Assembly: GCA_039795895.1 (NCBI GenBank)
Contig: JBDKKW010000011.1
Span: 1-27,021 of the forward strand
From: JBBTSQ01 sp039795895
GTDB taxonomy: Bacteria; Patescibacteriota; Minisyncoccia; Phycocordibacterales; JBAYGS01
Length of the DNA stretch: 27,021 nucleotides
Direction: 5' to 3'
Notes under the pieces: model-generated
Told to the model about the DNA's origin: nothing
Database searches by the model: none
What the model saw: the letters and a program-made list of their open reading frames with translations, nothing else
Position numbers and translations under genes: made by a program
In this document: positions 22,137-27,021 of the stretch, piece by piece
Numbering within the stretch: position 1 is the stretch's first letter
How the letters are laid out: each line of letters opens with the position of its first letter

Positions 22137-22239
22137 TTTTTGAGAAATTTCGAGGCGCCGGCGAGTACCGTGACCAAAATGTATATGAACATACATTGCG
22201 GGAACGGGCGGAGCCGGCAACAAAGAAATTTCTTAAAAA
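22137..22239. repeat. Structured inverted-repeat element, copy 2 (3' of rpsG)
   Basis: The outer stem pairs TTTTTGAGAAATTTC (22137-22151) with GAAATTTCTTAAAAA (22225-22239), 15 bp with one G-U. Inside, GCCGGC at 22157-22162 can pair with GCCGGC at 22213-22218, and AATGTAT/ATACATT (22178-22197) forms a central hairpin. The stretch CGAGGCGCCGGCGAGTACCG aligns with CGAGGAGCCGAGCGGGCACGG of copy 1. It starts 11 bases past the rpsG stop. Confidence 0.65.
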
Positions 22240-22250
22240 GACCGTAGTGA

Positions 22251-22721
22251 CTACCAGGCGAAGTGAGCAAAGGCCTTGTTCGCCTCCGCCATCTTGTGTG
22301 TGTTCTCACGCTTCTTCACTGCCTCACCTTCATTCTTTGATGCCAAAATAATTTCTTCAGCAAGTCGTTCGTGCATCGGCTTACCCTTCTTTGAGCGAGC
22401 CGCTTCAATAATCCACTTCATCGACATCGCATTTCGGCGATTGGCAGGAACCTCGCGAGGCACCTGGTAGTTGGCACCGCCCACACGTCGTGAACGTACT
22501 TCCATAAGTGGAGCGGTATTCTTGAGTGCGGTATCAAGTACTTCAAGAGGAGTTTCGGTCTTAGTCTTCTCTTTTATGAACTCGAGGGCACCATACACTA
22601 CTTTTCGAGCAGTGTTCTTCTTGCCTTCAAACATCACATAGTTCACCATCTTTGAAACTTTTTCAGAACTGTATACTGAATCAGCGCCAATCGGCTTTCG
22701 AGCTTTAATTTTTCTTCGCAT
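22251..22721 (-). CDS. rpsG: 30S ribosomal protein S7
   Basis: S7 nucleates assembly of the small-subunit head. The 156-aa product is of normal length and typical: MRRKIKARKPIGADSVYSSE, KMVNYVMFEGKKNTARKVVY, PLMEVRSRRVGGANYQVPRE, RRNAMSMKWIIEAARSKKGK, and a C-terminal KRENTHKMAEANKAFAHFAW. It follows rpsL by 89 bases in the standard str-operon order. Instead of fusA, the next items are a structured element, a terminator and the vault-like gene island. The leader AAATAAACTACTATG is shared with rplW and has no Shine-Dalgarno sequence. Confidence 0.98.
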   Translation of the reverse strand: MRRKIKARKPIGADSVYSSEKVSKMVNYVMFEGKKNTARKVVYGALEFIKEKTKTETPLEVLDTALKNTAPLMEVRSRRVGGANYQVPREVPANRRNAMSMKWIIEAARSKKGKPMHERLAEEIILASKNEGEAVKKRENTHKMAEANKAFAHFAW

Positions 22722-22810
22722 AGTAGTTTATTTAAAATTTAAAAATGAGTTTTAGACTAAGAGCTTTTTCTGAATCCTTTCTTCCTAAAAGCTAATAGCT
22801 AGAAGCTTCT

Positions 22811-23227
22811 TTAAGCCTTTGCCTTTGGTCGCTTGTTTCCGTACTGACTTCGACCCTTTCGTCGCTTCTCAACCCCTCCGGCATCAAGTACTCCACGGAC
22901 TACGGTGTAGCGGAGACCGACATCCTTTACGCGTCCACCTCGGAGCATTACCACTGAGTGTTCCTGTAGGTTGTGTCCTTCACCTGGGACATAGGCGGTA
23001 ACTTCGATACCATTGGTAAGTCGAACACGAGCAATCTTTCGAATCGCTGAGTTTGGCTTCTTTGGTGTCTTGGTCGTCACCTTAGTACATACCCCACGCT
23101 TGAACGGTGATGGGAAAAATACTGGTCGGTTTTTAATGGTATTGAAACTGCGGGTAAGCGCCACAGATTTCGATTTTCGCGGAGCTGTCTTTCGAGCTCG
23201 CTTCACTAGCTGTCTAATAGTAGGCAT
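22811..23227 (-). CDS. rpsL: 30S ribosomal protein S12
   Basis: S12 lies at the decoding centre and influences accuracy and streptomycin response. ATG 23227 (MPTIRQLVKRARKT) gives 138 aa; ten extra codons upstream in the frame are not S12-like. Seen: KRGVCTKVTTKTPKKPNSAI (with the Lys equivalent to E. coli K42), RVRLTNGIEVTAYVPGEGHN, and RGGRVKDVGLRYTVVRG. The ~13-residue loop before KRGVC also occurs in Bacillus-type S12 and is not odd. The RVKDLPGVRY segment is one residue shorter here (RVKDVGLRY), losing the Pro at the position known as P90. It is the first gene of its operon with a strong promoter at 23330-23358. Confidence 0.97.
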   Translation of the reverse strand: MPTIRQLVKRARKTAPRKSKSVALTRSFNTIKNRPVFFPSPFKRGVCTKVTTKTPKKPNSAIRKIARVRLTNGIEVTAYVPGEGHNLQEHSVVMLRGGRVKDVGLRYTVVRGVLDAGGVEKRRKGRSQYGNKRPKAKA

Positions 23228-23329
23228 TTGTTTGTAATTGGGATGTCCGTCTTTCACCCGTACTTCTTCGGATTACTCGTCCATCCCGTTAAGATAATAA
23301 ATGCTTTTGAAGTATTGAAAGCAGGCGCT

Positions 23330-23358
23330 ACTATACTATAGAGACGAAAGAAACGCAA
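23330..23358 (-). promoter_or_regulatory. Promoter of rpsL-rpsG
   Basis: Minus strand TTGCGT (-35) and TATAGT (-10), 17 bases apart; a second TATAGT overlaps just upstream (23335-23340). Predicted start near 23323, about 95 bases upstream of rpsL. Confidence 0.75.
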
Positions 23359-23381
23359 TCAGACAGCGTCAGCAAGACTGA

Positions 23382-26300
23382 TTACTGACTCGTAGTAGTT
23401 GCTGTGGTGGAGCTAGCTATCTCTCCCCCAGTATCACTCGATGGGGTGACAGGACTACTTATCACAGAGACTGTGCGGGTAGAGGTGGCAGTATTTCCAG
23501 CAGTATCAGTCGCGACATAGGTCACTGTATGATCCCCTACTACTGACGTATCTATTTGATCACCAAATACGTGCACACCAAGATTAGTATCATGGTTGTC
23601 GGCTACAGTCGCTCCAGGATCAACATAAGTTGCTCCCACTAAAATCTGTGCGGGATTATTGCCGAGAATAGTGATAACTGGTGACTCGGTATCGGCCACC
23701 GAAGACGTCGCGTTTGTGCCTGATGTAGAGACAGTAGCTCCGGCATTTTTGATCAACGCCTTCAATCCCTCTTTATCAATACAAACGTCATCAACACACA
23801 ACTTATCCTCAATATGTAGCGTCTGAATAAACACTTCTTTAAAGCGAGCTACCGTATCAGACAAAGCGATGCCTAGTGACTGAAACGCTGAAATGATATT
23901 TGCTGTAAGACTACTCGAAGAAGTTGAGCTCGCCTGTCGCATAAGCTCTGCGATTTCTACTTGTTGTTCCTGAATCGCTTTTGCGAGCACGGCAGTCATT
24001 TCTCCGTATCGCACACCGTGCGGAGTGGTCGAAGCCGGCTCAAACACCGCAAGTCTCGGCTCAAGTGCGGCAACTTCTTCGGCAATAAAGCCTACGTGTG
24101 GTGAATTATCATTATTAAAAGTGAAACTCACTGGTCGAAGTGCATTCACCAAAGTAAGTCCCTGGGCACTGCTGAGCGTCTGAATATCATGCTTGAAGCG
24201 CTGAGATGATGCTGTACAATCGGTACCTCCTCCGTCATACAATACTCCACCTTGAATACACACCGCATTCGCCGAGCCCATCACACCCGAAAGTCCTGAA
24301 AAAGTAATTGAGCCTGAAGAAGTAATACCGGTTGCACCCGTAATCGTACCGCTGTTTACCGAGAAGGTGCCGTCGGTCAATGTACCTCCTTGAATAGTAC
24401 TCATCGCAGTAATTCCACCAGTTGAGACCGAGAGATTACCTGAACCAATATGAATCTCACCATTTACATCAAGTGGGTAACCAGGCGAGTTGGTGCCGAT
24501 ACCAAGACGTTTACTGGTATTGTCCCAGTAAAAGTTGGTGTTGTCTTGTGCGAGATTACCACTATCGACAAAGAGTACCGATCCTCCACTTGCACTTCCT
24601 ATCGGATCACCAATTGCAGAAATCCCTCCTCCGCCGCCACCACCGCCAGTGATACACGCACCATTCACCGCAAAACATCCGGAGGTGAGATTGATACCAC
24701 CGGTGCTTGAGAAAGTTGAAGTCGCGGTACTGAAATTAATACCATTCGTGTTACCGATAGAAAGCAGTGATCCCGGAGTACTTGTTCCGATACCGACGTT
24801 ATCGTCTGCTATTACCATTTCAGTCCCCGAATTATTTTGGAAATACATACTGGCTCCCTTGAAATAGGTATTTCTACTACCTTGATCGTAATTAAAATAC
24901 AAATCGCCACCCGAACCGGAATCAAACACAAAATTTCCAGTACTATCAATCCTTGCAACAGGCGAAGTTGTATCAACCCAAGCCGGAATCGAACCACCAA
25001 ATGCCACAGCATACCCTTTTGAATCTAAACTGACCATCTTTAGACCAAGTGTAGCGGATGAACCGTCTAGTTCCAACTTAACATCTGGTGTTGTGGTCCC
25101 AATTCCGACATATCCTGAAGATGACTGCACCACAAAACTTCCCGGACCAGCGATTCCTCCAGCGAACGTTGAGGTTGCCTCACTACTAGTAGCCGTAAAA
25201 TACGATCCGATAATACTGTTACCTAAAATATCACCTGCGACCGACAGCATTTGACCAGGAGAACTGGTGCCCACACCCACAGCCCCACTAGTGGTGAGTG
25301 TGCCCACATTGGTCAAATCATACACCGCTTCGGACCCTGAGGTGTTTCGATTAGCAAATGTGAGCCAGCTGTTTGATGCTTTGTTGAGCAGAGTTAATCC
25401 GCCACGAGCATAGAGATTTCCGGTCAAATCGAGATTATTACCCACATTGAGCTGATCCCCTACATTCAAGATACCGTCGGTTTTGATATTACCAGACGCC
25501 AAACGATAGATGTTTGCCAAAGGATCACCGCCAAAAGTAATTCCATTCGCCGATCCGGTCCCCCCAAGTGACAACAAGGTCGATGGAGTGGTGGTGCCGA
25601 TGCCGACCTTACCCGCAACTGATACGAGATACACATTGTCATTGGTGTTATCCATCACCAACGGGAAATTCGTACTCGCTCCATTATAAAACGCAAAATT
25701 TCCAGAACCAATAGCATAGTTGGTACTGCCCCCAATCATAAAGTCCCACACGTTTGCCACCGATGTGTTTTTAATCTGGAAACCAGACTGCCACGTGTCA
25801 TCCGACGAGAATGAAGCCACGAGGTCTCCTGAATTTGTTCCCGGGGTACTCTGAATGTCGAGCTTGGCAAGAGGATTGGTAGTGCCAATACCCACATTTG
25901 TGCCGTTGTCATAGACCGTTCCATTTATAAAACGTGATCCATCCCATCGTGGCACCTGATTGAGAGCGAGCGATGAGACAGTCGACGAGCCGAGCAGTCC
26001 AAGTGTCGATGTGGACATCAGTGCATACCCACCAAGATCGGTACCGACAAGTAGCTGACCGTATGCAGGAAGTGTAGTGAGTCCGGTACCACCACTTTCA
26101 ATACCCAGCGCACTACCTAAGGCCAAGGTGTCTGCTCGTAGCACCGTTGCAAAGAGTGTAGTTGAGGTAGCGTTGGTGGTAGTACTGTTGAACGCGGTAA
26201 CATCCTGGAGAGTCGATGAGCCCATCGTAAGTAAATTGCCAAATGAACCGCGACCCGAAACTAGTATATTTCCCGTTGCTTCAAAAATCGCATCTGAAGT

Positions 26301-27021
26301 GGTGGTTGCATTTCCACCCAAGATAAAGACGCTGGCGGTGTCGGTCGGATAGATAGCCAAACTATCGGTGGTGGTAGAAAATGATCCTGAACCACCACCG
26401 CCTCCTGCAATATCTGGTGCCCATGCTGGCACACCACCAACCAATTTCAACACCAATCCATTGGTTGAGATCGGAAGACGAGCGAGAGAGTTGTCGGCGT
26501 TTGCATACAGGATATCTCCCCTCGTGTAATTCGTCTGACCGGTACCACCATACACAACAGCGAGACTTGAAGTTGCCGAAATCACCCCATCAACAGCCTG
26601 CAATGGTCCGGTCACTGTACCCAAAAGAATATTGGTCGCAAAAAGTGACTCAGTGCTGATCGCCGTAGTCGATGCATATGGGAAAATACTCGCAACATCA
26701 GTCGATGTGGCGGTGAAGTATGATGCAACCAGATGATCTTGTGCCACAATAGTACCCGCCACATCGAGTGTCTGAGATGGTGCCGTAGTATTAATCCCAA
26801 AATTTCCACCAGAATAATAACTATCCCCGGTGCCAAAATTGATACTCAAGCGAACCGCATTACCACTATTTGAATCACGAATCTGAAACGCACGAGAGCC
26901 CGTAGAAGCACCGTTGAGGTTGATATTTTCTCCACCGAGCGAATCTTGGCCAAGGTACCAATTAGCATCTCCACTTCCCCGAAGGAAGATCTTTTTATTA
27001 AATGCGAGCGCCACATCACCA
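23382..27021 (-). CDS. Fibre-like surface protein with S74 chaperone domain, 5' partial
   Basis: The frame is open to the right edge (the codons before GTG 27014 read on as G-D-V), so the start is outside and at least 1212 residues are here. Residue numbers below count from GTG 27014. The long N-terminal part is built of repeats with the motif VGIGTTTPxxxLxLxG and relatives (FGINTTAPSQTLDVAG, VGVGTSSPGQMLSVAG, LGIGTNSPGYPLDVNG and others), typical of trimeric fibre stalks. Residues ~936-1025 (SSQRFKHDIQTL...HVGFIAEEV) form an S74 intramolecular chaperone; Ser936 and Lys941 keep the Ser-x4-Lys spacing of the self-cleaving dyad. Then come a helical segment, LHIEDKLCVDDVCIDKEGL with a Cys pair, and an Ig-like domain (~1111-1185, PVITILGNNPAQILVGATYV) before a Ser/Thr tail. 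S74 domains trimerise phage tail fibres; in CPR similar proteins are presumed surface adhesins. Confidence 0.88.
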   Translation of the reverse strand, partial: GDVALAFNKKIFLRGSGDANWYLGQDSLGGENINLNGASTGSRAFQIRDSNSGNAVRLSINFGTGDSYYSGGNFGINTTAPSQTLDVAGTIVAQDHLVASYFTATSTDVASIFPYASTTAISTESLFATNILLGTVTGPLQAVDGVISATSSLAVVYGGTGQTNYTRGDILYANADNSLARLPISTNGLVLKLVGGVPAWAPDIAGGGGGSGSFSTTTDSLAIYPTDTASVFILGGNATTTSDAIFEATGNILVSGRGSFGNLLTMGSSTLQDVTAFNSTTTNATSTTLFATVLRADTLALGSALGIESGGTGLTTLPAYGQLLVGTDLGGYALMSTSTLGLLGSSTVSSLALNQVPRWDGSRFINGTVYDNGTNVGIGTTNPLAKLDIQSTPGTNSGDLVASFSSDDTWQSGFQIKNTSVANVWDFMIGGSTNYAIGSGNFAFYNGASTNFPLVMDNTNDNVYLVSVAGKVGIGTTTPSTLLSLGGTGSANGITFGGDPLANIYRLASGNIKTDGILNVGDQLNVGNNLDLTGNLYARGGLTLLNKASNSWLTFANRNTSGSEAVYDLTNVGTLTTSGAVGVGTSSPGQMLSVAGDILGNSIIGSYFTATSSEATSTFAGGIAGPGSFVVQSSSGYVGIGTTTPDVKLELDGSSATLGLKMVSLDSKGYAVAFGGSIPAWVDTTSPVARIDSTGNFVFDSGSGGDLYFNYDQGSRNTYFKGASMYFQNNSGTEMVIADDNVGIGTSTPGSLLSIGNTNGINFSTATSTFSSTGGINLTSGCFAVNGACITGGGGGGGGISAIGDPIGSASGGSVLFVDSGNLAQDNTNFYWDNTSKRLGIGTNSPGYPLDVNGEIHIGSGNLSVSTGGITAMSTIQGGTLTDGTFSVNSGTITGATGITSSGSITFSGLSGVMGSANAVCIQGGVLYDGGGTDCTASSQRFKHDIQTLSSAQGLTLVNALRPVSFTFNNDNSPHVGFIAEEVAALEPRLAVFEPASTTPHGVRYGEMTAVLAKAIQEQQVEIAELMRQASSTSSSSLTANIISAFQSLGIALSDTVARFKEVFIQTLHIEDKLCVDDVCIDKEGLKALIKNAGATVSTSGTNATSSVADTESPVITILGNNPAQILVGATYVDPGATVADNHDTNLGVHVFGDQIDTSVVGDHTVTYVATDTAGNTATSTRTVSVISSPVTPSSDTGGEIASSTTATTTSQ

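Noticed and set aside
22096..22250. Idea that the structured element next to the vault island is a vault RNA
   Set aside because: A related element follows rpsJ, far from the vault gene, so it is better explained as a 3' element of ribosomal protein genes. I saw no other vault RNA candidate.
21827..22309. Minus-strand 160-aa frame overlapping rpsG and the 108-aa gene
   Set aside because: It would read through the rpsG 3' end, the structured element and a strong terminator.
22811..23227. Apparent 13-residue insertion in S12 before KRGVC
   Set aside because: Bacillus-type S12 proteins carry a similar loop and have the same length; it is a known variant.
1..27021. tRNA, rRNA, CRISPR array, insertion sequence or integrase
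   Set aside because: No cloverleaf, rRNA-like stretch, regular repeat-spacer pattern or transposase/integrase motif was seen on either strand.

Overview
The window looks like a chromosomal piece of a Patescibacteria/CPR bacterium, most likely a Parcubacteria-type lineage. This is inferred from the style of the proteins: Lys/Ala-tailed ribosomal proteins, an EF-Tu with an aberrant switch I, large Ser/Thr-rich surface proteins, and several small proteins typical of that group. The code is standard (TGA is used as a stop). Nearly every gene is on the minus strand, so the window is best read from right to left.

Right to left: (1) the 3' part of a large fibre-like surface protein with an S74 intramolecular chaperone domain and a C-terminal Ig-like domain (23382-27021, 5' end outside the window). 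(2) rpsL and rpsG, the head of the classical str operon, with a strong promoter. (3) An accessory island of single-gene transcription units between rpsG and fusA: a 108-aa unknown protein, an 856-aa protein I identify as a bacterial major vault protein (MVP), two paralogous unknown proteins (226 and 257 aa), a Bax-inhibitor-1 family membrane protein, uracil-DNA glycosylase and a 65-aa unknown. (4) fusA. (5) A second accessory stretch: an 82-aa secreted protein, an HtrA-like secreted serine protease, a small plus-strand gene, and a DUF5678/retropepsin-like pair. (6) tuf and rpsJ. (7) A 166-aa unknown. (8) rplC-rplD-rplW-rplB, closed by a strong terminator instead of running on into rpsS/rplV. 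(9) A two-gene surface operon (1076-aa exported protein plus type IV pilin-like protein), and a partial unknown gene at the left edge.

The main discovery is the MVP. Its order of parts follows eukaryotic MVP: N-terminal beta repeats, a linker, a last repeat, the shoulder domain, a long cap helix and a cap-ring segment. MVP is the shell protein of the eukaryotic vault particle, so this cell may build a vault-like nanocompartment. Its neighbours, especially the two paralogs directly downstream, are candidates for cargo or accessory parts. That functional link is inference from position only.

Regulation is unusually legible. Most island genes have their own promoter and intrinsic terminator, often with the terminator's T-tract running into the next gene's -35 box. 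Ribosomal and elongation-factor genes lack Shine-Dalgarno sequences, while several accessory genes have clear GAAAGG motifs. Two related, highly structured inverted-repeat elements lie just downstream of rpsJ and rpsG. No tRNA, rRNA, CRISPR array or insertion sequence was seen.
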